A stretch of 64,000 nucleotides of DNA from Pyropia haitanensis (Eukaryota > Rhodophyta > Bangiophyceae > Bangiales > Bangiaceae): the NCBI GenBank assembly GCA_008729055.1, contig SDUX01000103.1, forward strand, positions 1 through 64,000, read 5' to 3'. Position numbers and translations under genes: made by a program. The notes under the pieces were generated by a model. The model did no database searches. It was given only the letters and a program-made list of their open reading frames with translations, and was not told the DNA's origin. How positions within the stretch are numbered: the first letter of the stretch is position 1; each line of letters opens with the position of its first letter. Below, in pieces: positions 1-9,792 of the stretch.

Positions 1-1568
1 CCGGTGCGGGAGGGTGGGGGGGGGGGGGGGGTGGCCAGCCGTCACCCGTGAGTGGCGGTCTTTCGGGTATCGGTCGCCCCGGGTGGCGCGCTGCTGCTGC
101 CCTGCCCGTGGCGCAAGGAGGCGCGTTCGCCGGGTGCGGGGGCCCGAGCCGCCGGGGCGCCCCGGGGGGCCGGGGACGACGGCCCGCCGCGTCCCGAATG
201 GGGGCACCCCACCCGGGGGGGGCGGGGGGGGGCGATAGGAGGCGGCGGGTACGGATAGCGGTGTGGGGGGGGGTGCGTTTGAGGGCGGCGCGCCCCCGGC
301 GGCGGCGGCAGCGGCGTCGGCGCGACGGATGGGAAGCGGCCGGGGGTGGACCTTGGTGGGCGGGCGGGCGGGGCAAGGGGGTGAGGATGGCCGCGGTGGG
401 GGCGGGGGGGGTGTGTGTGCAGGGGGGGAGAGGTGGGCCCCGCCGCTGGGGCTGGCGGCGCTCTATCCCGCGTGCTCAGTGCCTACTCTGGGGACATTTC
501 GGGGGGGGGGCGGAGGGGGGGGGGGGGGAGGGGGGGGGCGCATACCGAGGGGGTGACGGCGCGTGCGGTCCGCGGCCGTCTTGAGGGGGTGGGCGGCGCG
601 GGGCGCTCTCTTTATTTCTTGAGGGGGGGAAGGGAGGCCTGTGGGCGAGGAGGCGGCAGCCCCAACGGCTTTTTACTGCTTTCTTTTCCTGGCAGTGTGT
701 GTGCTCTCTTCACTGCTCTGTGTCTGTTTTGCATTGGCTTGTGGGGGCGGCGATGGGGGGGGGGGGGCGTGACTGCCCGCCGATGCCGATGTGCCTGCGG
801 GGCCGGGTGCCGCCGCGTCGAGAGAGGGGGAGGGGGTGGGTGGGGAGGGTGGCGCCCCCCGCCCCGGTTGTCACGGCGGGATTGTAGGAGGGGGAGGCGC
901 GCCAACCCCGACCCCTGTGCAGTCTGCCCGCTACCAGACACGGCCGCACTCTTATCCGAGACTGTCGTGGCGGGCTTGTGGGGGCGGGGGGGGTGCCGCT
1001 GCCCACCTCCGCAGCAAGGTGACCACGACCGGCCACTACAGCCCAGTCTCCGGTCCCCCCTCCAGCACTCGCAGCGGCGACCAGTCTTCCTTCGGAGCGC
1101 CTCCGCAGTGACGGCCAGTGCCGTCCATTGCTGTCGCCACCCCCGGGTGGGTCACTTGGTGCCGGCCATTGGCATCGGCCGAGTGCTACAAAATCTCACT
1201 GTGGCACCCGGAGCGGGACGCCCAGGCAGCACACCGTAGGTGTGCGGGGTGTGTGCGCATGGACATGTCTGTGGTGGGTGGGGGGGGGGTGGGGGGGGGG
1301 CGTACAGGCCGATGAAAAGGGTGGGACCGGTGAGAGGCGGGGAGAATCGTGTAGGCTGGCAATTGGGGTGCAGCGCGTTCACAGGCGAAACCGGATTAGA
1401 TGGCAGGAGCGGAGGGGGACGAAGGGAGGGGGAGGGTTACCGACCCCAGTCGTAGCGGCGGCGGCAGTGATGGCGACGGCACAGGTGGTGGCAGCAGAAG
1501 GGCCCCCGGGTGGAGGAGACGTGGCTGCGGTCGCCCCGCGCGCCCACAGCACTTTGAAATTTCCTTGA
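1..1568. other. GC-rich, G-homopolymer-rich DNA without a convincing gene
   Basis: This stretch has long runs of G on the + strand (for example 16 G at 16-31, and G-rich blocks around 500-530 and 755-770) and is open in several frames at once, which is expected from composition and not evidence of coding. No frame gives a recognisable protein. The less biased patch 900-1250 also has no recognisable product. The only RNA-processing-like signal is a 3' splice-site-like stretch near 695, listed separately. It may be intergenic or the 3' side of a gene outside the window. Confidence 0.6.
671..695 (+). other. 3' splice-site-like signal
   Basis: A TTTAC branch-like element (671-675) is followed by an uninterrupted pyrimidine-rich tract and GGCAG, with the AG at 694-695. 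This is a rare T-rich stretch in otherwise G-rich DNA. A GTGAGT donor-like hexamer occurs upstream at 48-53, but no coding frame joins the two, so it could be an intron of a non-coding exon or chance. Confidence 0.2.
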
Positions 1569-1904
1569 CGGAGCTTCAGAATCCTCCAAAGCTGGCAAGA
1601 GACAGTTGGAACGATCTACAGCTCCACTGTGGAGGCTTTTCGATCTGCTTTCCTCCCCGACGCGGATGACCCTTCTCAAGACCTTGAGACGATTGCTTTT
1701 CCGATCCAGCGCACACTGGGTGTTACAGAGATCTTTAGGAACCGTTCAAAACTGTTGCTGACTAGTAAGAGCTGGGCAGGTCTTCTGGATTATTGCCACG
1801 AAGCACCAAGAAAGCCCTTCGAGGTTTCTGGCACTGACGACCCCGCCAGCCTGCCTCCCCATCTGCACTCTGCACCCTGCCCGGCCCCATGCGTGGTGCA
1901 GTGA
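1569..1904 (+). pseudogene. coding-like remnant, unrecognised protein
   Basis: One frame stays open from just after a TGA at 1566-1568 to TGA 1902-1904 (112 codons). The first 80 or so residues have a balanced, protein-like composition, with stretches such as SWQETVGTIYSSTVEAFRSA and FPIQRTLGVTEIFRNRSKLL, unlike the Ala/Gly/Pro runs around it, and codon use is clearly less GC-biased. The only in-frame ATG is at 1629. The last 15 residues turn Pro/Cys-rich and look non-coding. I do not recognise the family. The upstream stop and different codon use suggest an exon of a spliced gene, or a relic of an older or transferred gene or mobile element. An RT, integrase or transposase motif is not visible. 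Confidence 0.4.
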
Positions 1905-2541
1905 TCGACCACGTCGTGGAAACTCCCCCTTCTTGCAAACGAGGGGCTGCTATGACCTCGAGATTTGCAGCCAATCAGCGCACAGTTTGGGCCCAGTGTG
2001 GCGCTCGATCATCAGATCGGCCTTGCCGCCGTCCTCTCGCCACTGCACGTGGAGGGTGACAGTCGCGCTGTTTGTTAAAACTGGGCGTCACTCCCCGAGT
2101 TGCTGGACGGATCGGCTGCAGCGGGCACACCGATCGGTCGCCACCGTCCTTCCGCGCCGCGATCCTTTCCCCGCCCGTACCTCTCGCCCCTCCCACGCAC
2201 CCCCCCCCGCCCATTTTCCCCGACCCCCCCCCTCTATGGCGGTGGCGGCGCCGACGCCGCGGCGGCGGCGTGGCCGCTTGTACACCTTGCCGCTGCCGCG
2301 GGGGAGGGACCGCCGGGCGAGGATCCGCTGGCGGCCGCCGCGCCGACGGTAGCACCCGCCCCGGGGCGCCCGCTTGGCGGCTTGATGGGGGGGACGGCGG
2401 GCGGAGGGCTTCCGACGTCGGGCCCGTCCCCGCCGCGGTCCCCGAAGCGCCCGTCGGGGCTCGCCCGTCGCACCGACGGGCGTCGTGTCCCTCCCGCCCT
2501 CCCCCGCCGCGGGCGCCGCCCCCCCTCCGAGGGTGGCCGCC
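1905..2541. other. transition region, possible 5' flank of the CTC1-like gene
   Basis: The first 200 bases are of moderate composition; GC then rises sharply from about 2110. An ATG at 2236 opens a short Arg-rich frame that ends at TAG 2350, and another frame reads Ala/Pro/Gly-rich sequence through 2250-2450. Neither can be tied to a conserved domain, so I leave the stretch as flank or poorly conserved N-terminal coding sequence. No TATA-like element is visible here. Confidence 0.35.
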
Positions 2542-2970
2542 ATGACCTGCCTCCTCTCCCGGGCGCTGCTGTCGGTGGAGCGGTGGTCCGCGGCTTGGCC
2601 GGACCTCTACCTCGCCGCCGTCTGAGCGCTGCTGCGGGCGGTGCCAGACGCGACGGCGGCGGCGGCGGCGGCGGCGACTGCGGCGGTGGCGGCGGCCGGT
2701 GCCGACGGCGGGAGCGGTGGCGGCTTCCGCTCCCCCCACCCCCCGGCATTCACCGTGGTGCCCGACGTGGTCGGCGGGGGCCTCGGGGCCCCCCTGCCGG
2801 TTGCCGCGGCGGCTTCGGCACCCGTCGGCACCCCCCCTCCGCCCGTCCCCCCGTGGTGCGGGCGGCGGTGCGGCGGCTAGTGCAGCAGCTCGGGCGGTAG
2901 GCGGCCTCCCTCGCCGCCCGCGTGCCGGTGGCCCACGGGGGGGCCGCCGCCGACCGGCTGGCGTTGTTTT

Positions 2971-3426
2971 GAGTCGCTTGTGGCGGTGCTGGCGGCCGAG
3001 GCGGGCCGGCTCCGCGTGGATCTCCTCCGCATCGAGACGCGGGTGCATTATGGGGTGGCGGCGCTGACGCTTGGCCAGTCGGTGGCGGCGCGTGGCGGTG
3101 GCGGTGGCGGTGGCGGCGGCGGCGGCGGCGGCGGCAGTGGCGGCGGCGGTGGGGGTGGGGTGGGGGTGGTGGTGGTGGTGGTGGTGGTGGTGGTGGTGGT
3201 GGTGGTGGTGGTGGTGGTGGTGGGTGGTGGGGCGGGGCGGGATGGGGGTGGCCCCCTGGTGGTGCTCGTCTTCTTTGGCAGCCGCCCCGCGGCGCGGTGG
3301 CTCCCCTTTGTGGCCGTCGGCGACGCCCTCCTCCTGACTGCTGCGGCGGTGGGGGTGGTGCCCAGCTTAGGGGGCGGGCAGGTGCTCCGCGTCACCCGCG
3401 CGTCCCGGTTGGCGCGGCTCCCTGCG
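2971..3426 (+). other. CTC1-like block 1: helix and OB-fold strands around a poly-Val tract
   Basis: This frame starts with ESLVAVLAAEAG and LRVDLLRIETRVHYGVAAL, a likely amphipathic helix, passes through Gly and Val homopolymers encoded by GGC and GGT repeats (about 3098-3221), and resumes with VFFGSRPAARWLPFVAVGD, LLLTAAAV and QVLRVTRASRLARLP. The second part alternates short beta-strand-like stretches and matches the spacing of the plant CTC1 block that precedes the conserved central domain. The Val run interrupts an otherwise folded-looking domain, so it is either a tolerated loop expansion or a sign of decay. Confidence 0.45.
3165..3221 (+). repeat. (GGT)n microsatellite, about 19 copies
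   Basis: This is a pure GGT run following an imperfect GGC/GGT tract from about 3098. In the best coding frame it encodes a Val homopolymer. Shorter GGT runs recur at 5017-5040, 5867-5895 and 13689-13714. Confidence 0.95.
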
Positions 3427-3523
3427 CGGGCGGGGGCGGGCGAATGGGTGGGGGGGGGGGCTGGGGGGGGGGGGGGGGTGCCCAGACCCGTGCCGCCGCG
3501 GGGGGGGTCCCCGCCGTGCGCCG

Positions 3524-3780
3524 GTGCCGCCAGGGGGGGGGCGGGCGGCCAAGCGCCGCCGCCTGGCGGACAACACCCCGGACGCGGCGGCGGCGGCGGC
3601 AACAGCGGCGGGGGTGGGGGGGGCGGCGGCCGCCGCCACGGCCGCCCCGGCCGCCCCCGCCCCCGCCGTGGACGCCACCAGCGGCGCTCCCGCCCTCGCC
3701 GTGGGGTCGGCCCCGGCCGGAGGTGGCGCCGGCGGGGGTGCGGCGGCCGCCGCCACCTCTGCTCCCCACCCGTCCCCGCC
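3524..3780 (+). other. linker with NLS-like KRRR motif in the CTC1-like gene
   Basis: In a frame shifted from block 1, the sequence reads RAAKRRRLADNTPD followed by a long Ala/Pro/Gly linker. AAKRRRL resembles a monopartite nuclear localisation signal, which would suit a telomere protein. The low-complexity linker and the frame change around the G-runs at 3451-3480 separate it from the flanking blocks. Confidence 0.3.
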
Positions 3781-3984
3781 CCCCCCGGCCCGTCCCCCCT
3801 CCCACCGCCGCCGCGGCCGCCGCCGTGGCCACCGCCGTCCCCATCCCCACCCCTCCCGCCCCCACTGCGATGCCGCCGTCCGGCCCCGCCCCCGTCGCCC
3901 CCGCCGCCGCTTCCGCGTCCGCCACCGGCCGCCGCCGCCGCCACCGCCGCTGCCGCGTCCGCCGCGACCGACTTTGCCGCCTAA

Positions 3985-4260
3985 CTCGCCTCTTGTGACG
4001 CCCACCTATCCCACTATGACGGCACCGTGACGGCGGTGCTGGGCCACGGGCGGTAAACCCTCGACGGGAGCCTCCTGCTGCACACCACAGCGTACGCGGG
4101 CTGGGCGGGCCTCCCCGAGCACGCGGGGGGGCCCTTCGGCCGGGGGCGGTGCTGGCCGTCCGCCACGCGGTGGTGGTGTGCCGCCGGTGGCGGGTGGCGG
4201 GGCTCTTTGAGGGCGCGCGTACGTCCGTTGGGGTCGTGACGTTTGCGCCGCTGCCGGGGG
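3985..4260 (+). other. CTC1-like block 2: central OB-fold
   Basis: One frame gives DGTVTAVLGHGR, then an in-frame TAA (4054-4056), then LDGSLLLHTTAYAGW and LPEHAGGPFG. A single frame change near the C/G run at 4125-4131 continues it as LAVRHAVVVCRRWRVAGLF and GARTSVGVVTFAPL. The pattern (strand, short turn, strand ending in a VR[NH] element, then G-A-x-[KR]-T-S and F-[SA]-P-L) is the most diagnostic stretch for plant-type CTC1 that I can see in this gene. The TAA directly after HGR would truncate the product unless it is a base error. Confidence 0.5.
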
Positions 4261-4441
4261 GGGGGGTGTGGGGGATAGGGCTGGGGTGGGGGGGGTGGGC
4301 GGGGTGGGGGGGGGCTGTGTGGACGGGCTGTAACGTCGGCGCCGGCGGCGCCGGCGGCGGCACCTTTGGGGACGCTTCCGCCGTTGCCTCCGGCGGCGTG
4401 GCCAGTGGCGGTGGCCCTCCCCCCTCCTTCCCTCCCCGTGT

Positions 4442-4600
4442 CCTTTCGGGAAGGTCAAGCGGGCGTCCCCCAGGGCGCCGCTGTGGTGCGCCCTCCGCCC
4501 CGCTGAGCTCCTCTGGGCCGAGGAGGTCTATACCCGCCTCGGTGACAAGTTCCGCCCGTGGCTGGTGGAGGGCGCTGGGGGGGGGGGCGGGGGGTGCCCG
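4442..4600 (+). other. CTC1-like block 3: helical segment after the central OB-fold
   Basis: A third frame reads FGKVKRASPRAPLWCALRPA and AELLWAEEVYTRLGDKFRPW followed by LVEG before a Gly run. The order GK, then a helix with LW, then a second helix with [RK]xKF follows the FAPL motif at the position expected from plant CTC1. The two blocks are separated here by about 60 codons of Gly/Ser/Pro-rich sequence. Confidence 0.45.
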
Positions 4601-4857
4601 CCGCCCCTGCCACCCCTGCGGCCCCTGCCGCCGCCGCCGCCGACGCCACCGCCACCGCCGTTGACGCCACTACCGCCACCGCCGTCGACGCCACTGCCGC
4701 CGCCGCCGCCCACGCCGGCGTCCCTGGGTGGGGATGGGGGGGGGATGCGACGGGGGGGGGGGGGCGGGCGGGTGCCCGCCGGCTCCCTCGTGTGGCTGTT
4801 GCCCGCCCCCGCACGTGTGGGGGGGGCGGGGGCGGGCCCATCGGGGGGGGGAGGGGG

Positions 4858-5640
4858 GGGACCGACTCGATCGTGCCCTGGGACGAGGACACGGAGGAGG
4901 TGGCGGCGGCGGCGGCGGCGGCGGCGGCAGCCCAGGCGGCGGCGGCACCGGCGGTGGCCGAGGCGGCGGCGGCACAGGCGGTGGCCGCGGTGGCGGCGGC
5001 GGCGGCGGCGACATCGGGTGGTGGTGGTGGTGGTGGTGGTAGTGGTGATGGGATCGCGGCCGCCCCCGCCGTCAGTGCCGCTGCTGACAGAGGCGGCCCG
5101 CGTGGCGGCACCGAGGGCGCGGCGTCGGCGGTGGCGGCCGCCGCCGCCGCCCGCGGGGACCTCCTCGAGGTGGACGCGCTGCTCGGGGTGCCTGGTACCT
5201 CCCGGGGCCTCCTGCCGCACGTGCTGGCCGTGGCGGGCGTTGAGCTCCCCCCCCCCCCCCCCGCGGGCGGCGGCCCACCGCCGCCGCCGGCATGGGCGGC
5301 GGCGGCGGTGGCGGGTGGCCTCCCCGGCGCCGCCACCGCCGCCGCTGCCGCTGGGTGACCCCCCCGCGGGGGGAGAGGCGCCCCCCCCCCTCACCCCGCC
5401 ACCTTGCCACCCCTCGAGGCCTCCGAGGCGCCATGGACCCAGTCGGCCGCCGCCGCCACCGACGGCACCCCGTCGTCGGCGCCGGCAGCCGGGGCGGCGG
5501 CGGCCGCCGTCGCCGCCGGCAGCCTGCCCCCCGGTGACCTCCCCGCCCTCGTCGTCCTCGTCTCGCACGTGCACCCGCCCGTAGCGGCGGCGGTGGCGGC
5601 GTCATGCTCATTCGCAGACGCCGAGCACGGCCACGCAGGC
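4858..5640 (+). other. CTC1-like gene, low-complexity middle with short conserved-looking islands
   Basis: The frame reads TDSIVPWDEDTEEV, a long Ala run, then LLEVDALLGVPGTSRGLLPH and VLAVAGVELP before a C16 run (5247-5262). After a TGA at 5356-5358 the same frame reopens with MPPLEASEAPWTQSA, LPALVVLVSHVHPP and CSFADAEHG. These islands look like real protein, but I cannot match them to a named domain. Direct GACGCCACY-type coding repeats (TATAVDAT periodicity) lie just upstream at 4640-4705. Confidence 0.35.
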
Positions 5641-5866
5641 GGTGGCGCGGGTGCGGGGTGGGGGGGGGGGCGTGGGGGCGGCCGCGGCCGGCGGCGGCGG
5701 CGGCGCGCCCCCCGCCACGGACAGCCCGCACTTTGTGGTGGATGGGCGGCTGGTGGCGTCCCGCCACGGGCGGGAGCCGTGGCTGTTTGCAGGGCCGGGG
5801 GGGGGCGGCTGGTCCGCCGCTGGGGTGGACGCCAGTGCGGTAGGGGGGTGCTGCCCCCGCTCCACG

Positions 5867-5895
5867 GTGGTGGTGGTGGTGGTGGTGGTGGTGGT
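5867..5895 (+). repeat. (GGT)n microsatellite
   Basis: About ten GGT copies inside the CTC1-like gene encode a Val run and mark the end of one readable frame. Confidence 0.95.
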
Positions 5896-6158
5896 GGGCG
5901 TGGCAGTGGCGCCGACGCCGCCCCCTGGCTGCTCCCGTGCGGCTGGTCTTTGAGGGCCCCGCGCTGGCGCTGCGGCCCGCGCTGGCCGTGGGGGGGCTGT
6001 ACGAGGTGTCTTCCCCGTACCTGCACCACCCGGCGGTGGCCGGCGCGCTGCGGGGGGTGGGGGGGGGGGAGGAGGAGGGGGGGCCCTCACCGGGCGCCTG
6101 CGGCGGCGGCGGTGACGGCGGTGGCGGCGGCGCGGCGGGGGCAGCGGGGGGTGACCCA

Positions 6159-6253
6159 GAGGAGGAGGAGGCGGATGAAGAGCAGGAAGAGGAGGAGGAG
6201 GAGGAGGCGGCGGCGGCTGCGGCGGCGGCAGCGGCGGCGGCGGCGGCGGCGGG
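6159..6253 (+). repeat. GAG/GCG trinucleotide tract encoding Glu then Ala runs
   Basis: Imperfect GAG repeats pass into GCG repeats in the same frame, giving an acidic segment and then about 15 alanines. Confidence 0.9.
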
Positions 6254-6799
6254 CGGCCCCGTCGGCCTGCAGGTGCACCTGGCGCACTCGGTGGACGGGG
6301 AGGGGGCGGTGGGGGTGCGGGCGCTGGACGCCGACGCGGGGTGGCTTTGGGGGGGGCGTCCCTCGAGGAGCGGGAGGGGCTGGCCGCCGTCCTGCGGGCG
6401 CTGTCGGCGGCATTCCGGGGGGAGCCCGCTGGGGAGGAAGGGGCGGAGGGTGGGGAGGAGGGGTGGGTGACTGGTGGGGGTGGCGGTGGGGGTGGTGGCG
6501 GTCGCGGGGGTGCCCGCGGCGGCGGCGGCGTCTGCAACGCCACAGACAGTGACGACGAGGGCGGGGGGTGCGACCTGGATGGCGGCCACGCCATCGATGC
6601 CGGCGGTGCCGGCGGAGGCGCTGGCGGCGGCCGCGACGGCCACTGCCGGCCCGCCCGCGATGGGTGGAGGGGCGACCGGTCGGCGGCCGCGGCGGCCGCG
6701 GCGGCCAGCCGCTCCGTGCAGGCCGCGCTGGCGGCGGCGCCCGCCCCCCCCCCGCGTTTTCTCCCTTTCCCCTCCGCGCCCCCCCCGGTGCTCCTTCCC

Positions 6800-7190
6800 G
6801 CCGCGGGCTGCTGTCGATCACGGGCACCCTCCTGCGGCGGCTCGGCACCGTGCGGGCGCCGGTGCTGGTGGTGGCGGACCCGGCCTTTCCCCCGCTCGCA
6901 TTGGCGGTCGCGTTTGACCCGGCCGTTGCGCCCGCCGCCGCCGCCGCCGTGCCGGCCGGCGCCCTGCCGGGGTGCACCGTCACCATCTCGCGGCTGCGGC
7001 CGGCACTGGCGGCGGGCGCCGCCGCCGCCACCGCCGCCGCTGCCGCGGTCGCGGCCGCCGCCCGCGGGGGCTACTCCCCCCTCGATGGCGCCGAGAAGGG
7101 GCCCCCCGCGGCGGGGGCCTGGGGCGGCGGCGGGTACGCCCCCCCCTCCCCCCCCGCGGGTCGCTGGCCGCCACCACCACCACCGTCGTG
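6800..7190 (+). other. CTC1-like block 5: C-terminal OB-fold-like segment
   Basis: The frame reads LLSITGTLLRRLGTVRAP, VLVVADPAFPPLALAVAFDP, an Ala-rich loop and LPGCTVTISRLRPAL. The succession GxL, VLVVxD, ALAVxF, and LPGxxVxIxxxRP is the usual strand order of an OB-fold. In CTC1 several OB-folds in series bind STN1 and single-stranded DNA. The frame ends at TGA 7189-7191, but the neighbouring frame continues straight on. Confidence 0.4.
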
Positions 7191-7191
7191 A

Positions 7192-8160
7192 CGGTGGTGG
7201 CGGCGCCCGACGTGGCGGCCGGCCGCCCCGCGCCCCCCCTGTGCTGCGGCCGCCCGCGGCCGGCGGCGGCGGGGTGGGCCCACCTGGTCGCCCCCGCGGT
7301 TATGGGCGACTACCTGTGGCCGCCGCCCCCGCCGCATCGTGCGGGGCGGTGGCGGCCGCCGGGTGGGGGGGGGGGGGGGGATGGTCTGCCGCGCCCGCTG
7401 CGGGTGATGGCGGTGGACCTCCACCGGTTCCGGTGGGTGTCGTTTTGGTTGGGGCCCGCCCCGTCGGGGGGCGGCGGGTGCCTCGCCGCCCCGTCCCCCC
7501 CGCCGGGCTCGGCTGCGGCGGCAGCGGCGGCGGCGGCGGCGGTTGCGGCGGGGGCGGCGGGCTGCCCGCCGTCGGCCACCAGCGGCGCCTGCGCGGCGTG
7601 CGCGGGCGGGGCCCCTCCCGGGTCGGCCGCGGCGGGCCTGGTGCTGGGCGGCGCCGCCGAGGTCGCCGCCGACGATGGGTCCGTGGCGGGGCGGCTGGTG
7701 CTGGCGGGGCTTTCGGCAGTGGCCGACGCCCTGCGCCTGTCCCGCCAGACGGTGGAGGCGATAAAGGCGGCGCTGCGGGTGGCGGCCGCCGCCGCCGCGT
7801 GTCGGGGGGCAGGGGGGGGGGGTGCGCCCCGCGGGGCCCGCCTGGAGCTGACCCGCTCCGCGCTCTACCCGCGGGACGCCCCGCCCGACGGCGCCGCGGC
7901 GGCGGCGGCGGTGGACTACCTGGCGCCCCCCGGCCGGGGGGTGCCGCCGCCGCCGCCACCGCTGCCTCCGCCGCCCGCCCGCCCGGCGGCGGTGGCGTGC
8001 TGCCCGTCGGCGGCGCCGCCGCGGCGCCCGTCGTCGACGCCCTCCGCCGCGCCGTCTGGGCCGCCGCCCGCCCCGTGCGCGTTCTCGCCGCCGCCCCCAC
8101 GGGTGGGGGTGGTGGCGGCGGGTGGGGGGGCGGGGGTGGTGGTGGGGGTGGTGGTGGCGG
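7192..8160 (+). other. CTC1-like gene, region between C-terminal blocks
   Basis: The frame contains VVTVVAAPDVAAG, VMAVDLHRFRWVSFWLG, a Cys-bearing segment (CPPSATSGACAACAG at about 7560-7605) and a helical stretch VAGRLVLAGLSAVADALRL with SRQTVEAIKAALRVA, followed by LELTRSALYPRDAPP. Four cysteines in the CxxxxxxxCxxC arrangement could be a degenerate zinc-binding element, but the pattern is weak. The frame shifts after poly-Pro at 7940-7980 into VVDALRRAVWAAARPVRVLA. Confidence 0.3.
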
Positions 8161-8329
8161 CGGCCTCGCTGAGCGGTGGCAGCGGCGGCGGCGGCGGCGG
8201 CGGCCGCCGCCGCCCCCCCCCCCCCTCCCCCGCATGCGGGGCCCTCTCCGGCGCGTGTGCTCCTGGCCTGGCCCCCCACGGCGCCGCTGCTGGGGACCCC
8301 CTCTTCCCCCCCCCCACGCCCCCGCCCCC

Positions 8330-8700
8330 GACCGGGACGTGCTGGACGAGCTTGTGCGAGCGCTCTCCCCCTATACCGCCCAGGACGGCTCTGTCTGGGA
8401 CGTGGACGCGGGCCTTGCCGCCCGCGCGGTGGCGTGCCTCCACCGCGTGCGCGTCAACGTGCTGGCGTACAAGCGGGGCCCGGGTGGGCCTGGAGGAGCT
8501 CGGCGCCCGCAACGGGGTGGCGATGCGGTCCTGGCTCCGCGCCATCCCGCGCGCGGCGGTGGCGTGAACGTTGCCCGACGCGGCGCGGTCGTCGCTGGTG
8601 TACCTGCTGCACGTGGGGGGCGTGCTGGGGTACTACGCCGTCGCCCGGAGGAGGTGCGTGGCGCTGCGAGCGTTTGGGGGGAAGCAGTGGCCGCCGGGGC
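8330..8700 (+). other. CTC1-like gene, last coding-like segment
   Basis: One frame gives DVLDELVRALSPYTAQDGSV, LAARAVACLHRVRVNVLAYK; the next gives VGLEELGARNGVAMRSWLRA, then TGA (8565-8567), then SLVYLLHVGGVLGYYAVA and CVALRAFGGKQW. Composition is plainly protein-like, with few homopolymers. Whether it is the C-terminus of the CTC1-like protein or a separate gene is not clear. After 8700 only G-runs and Gly-rich frames remain. Confidence 0.35.
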
Positions 8701-9110
8701 GGCGGGGGGTGGGGGTCGTGGTGGGTGTGGGGGAGGGGGTTGGGGAGGGGGGGGGGTTGGGGGGGGGTTGCTGGTGGGGCGGCGGGGGTGGTGGGGGGGG
8801 CGAGGAGCTGAGCCCGGGGGGGGGGGGGGGGGGGGGAGGCGAGGGGGGGGGGGTAGTAGGGCGTCCCTGTGGGTGGGTGGGAGGGGCGGGTGGGGAGGTG
8901 CCGGCGTTGCTGCTGCCTCCTGCTCCTCCTTGGCCCGCTCGTCTGGGGAGAAGCGGTGCTGGCGCCGCCGCCGCGCGACGGACGGGTCGGGCGGGCGGGC
9001 AGAGGGGGGGCCGCCGCTGGTGGAGGGGGGGGGTGGGGGCCCGGCCGCGGCCGCCCCGCGGGACGCTGCTGCCCGTGGCCGCGGCGGCGGGCGTGTCTGA
9101 GGCTCTCTTG
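8701..9110. other. G-rich tail downstream of the CTC1-like gene
   Basis: The stretch is dominated by G runs and GGT/GGC triplets. Frames here give only Gly/Arg/Pro-rich sequence. A short readable island, VPALLLPPAPPWPARLG, lies near 8900-8950, and another, RGTLLPVAAAAGVSEALLIM, near 9055-9115. Neither is recognisable. Confidence 0.4.
8816..8836 (+). repeat. G homopolymer, 21 G
   Basis: An uninterrupted G run sits in a 150-base stretch made almost entirely of G. Such tracts are prone to sequencing length error and to G-quadruplex formation, and they flank most frame changes in this region. Confidence 0.95.
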
Positions 9111-9775
9111 ATTATGCAACTGACTGGCTGTCGGGTCGCGGCTGCGAGTGGGACCTGAGATGCTTTGGTCGGTTTTTTGGCATGATTGCATCTGTTACAT
9201 GTGCGACAGGTTGGCAGGCGTCATCAACTGCCCTTGTTTTGGGGAAGCGCGCTTCGGCGTGTGGGGGGGTGCCTGGGGAAGTAGTGGGCGGGTGCCACCG
9301 TCGCTGCTTGCCGGCTCCGTTGTGGGGTTGGGGGGGGTCGCGGTGGTGGCGATCGTGGCGAGGCGACTGCCGCCGGGGGGGGGGGGGCTATGCGTGAGAG
9401 CTTGAGCACGGCGGAAAGAGGGTGTGCACGTGGGTGCTTCTGGTGTAAACTGTTGCATCAGTATCCACAGTGTGGTCATAAGAGAGAGAAGTAACAGAGC
9501 TGAATGAATGACGTGCCTTGATGGGCGATAAACGCTTCTACTGATAACTCAGTATTATAAATGGTCCACAGAGGCATCTATCCAAGCTGCCTGGACACTT
9601 CATCAGGAGCTTGTCAGATCTCCTGGTCCCACCTTTACAGTCATTCTCCACTTATATCCACCCCTTTCGTTACCGTAAGCCGATGAGGACATACCTCAGT
9701 TCCGCCTGTTGATTGGTCATGGGAGGGATCACAAGCTGACACATGCTTTGATCGTGTCGTTGGGGCCGAGCGATG

Positions 9776-9785
9776 CGATCGATCG
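9776..9785. repeat. 10-bp palindrome CGATCGATCG
   Basis: This perfect palindrome lies 7 bases before the larger palindrome at 9793-9813. Confidence 0.7.
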
Positions 9786-9792
9786 GGTTGGG

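Larger units (their letters stand above)
5642..6470 (+). other. CTC1-like block 4 with acidic/Ala tract
   Basis: The first frame gives HFVVDGRLVASRHGREPWLF, then a poly-Val GGT repeat. The next frame, open from 5937, gives LVFEGPALALRP and ALAVGGLYEVSSPYL, which fits the 'LxF...xVGxxYxx' strand pair of plant CTC1 C-terminal regions. It continues through an acidic stretch and 15 alanines (6159-6253) to VGLQVHLAHSVDGEGAVGV. The frame changes again near the G-run at 6349-6356 and continues as SLEEREGLAAVLRALSAAF. Confidence 0.4.
2542..8700 (+). pseudogene. CTC1: frame-broken CTC1-like gene (CST telomere-maintenance complex large subunit)
   Basis: CTC1 with STN1 and TEN1 forms CST, which binds telomeric single strands and promotes C-strand fill-in by polymerase alpha. 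Best-reading segments of this 6.2-kb + strand region follow one another in the order of plant-type CTC1: an OB-fold block (3246-3426), a block ending GARTSVGVVTFAPL (3985-4250), a helical block with FGKVKR and LWAEEVYTRLGDKFRPWLV (4442-4600), a block with LVFEGP and YEVSSPYL (5937-6050), and a further OB-like block (6800-7060). Between them lie Ala, Gly, Pro, Val and Glu homopolymers that inflate the length beyond the usual 1200-1300 residues. The ATG at 2542 sits in GCCGCCATGA, a strong Kozak context, but upstream coding cannot be excluded. Reading requires at least ten frame changes and meets in-frame stops at 2623, 4054 and 8565. Most changes lie near G/C homopolymers, so assembly indels are as likely as true decay. 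Family assignment is from remembered motifs, not a search. Confidence 0.5.

Noticed and set aside
415..1239. 274-codon + strand frame
   Set aside because: It crosses several G homopolymers, and its product has Gly/Arg/Cys-rich sequence without any recognisable segment; composition alone explains its openness.
2971..3100. Exocyst Sec8-type helix suggested by LRVDLLRIETRVHYGVAAL
   Set aside because: Only the one helix resembles it. The downstream blocks fit the order of CTC1 instead and do not contain the Sec8 segments expected next.
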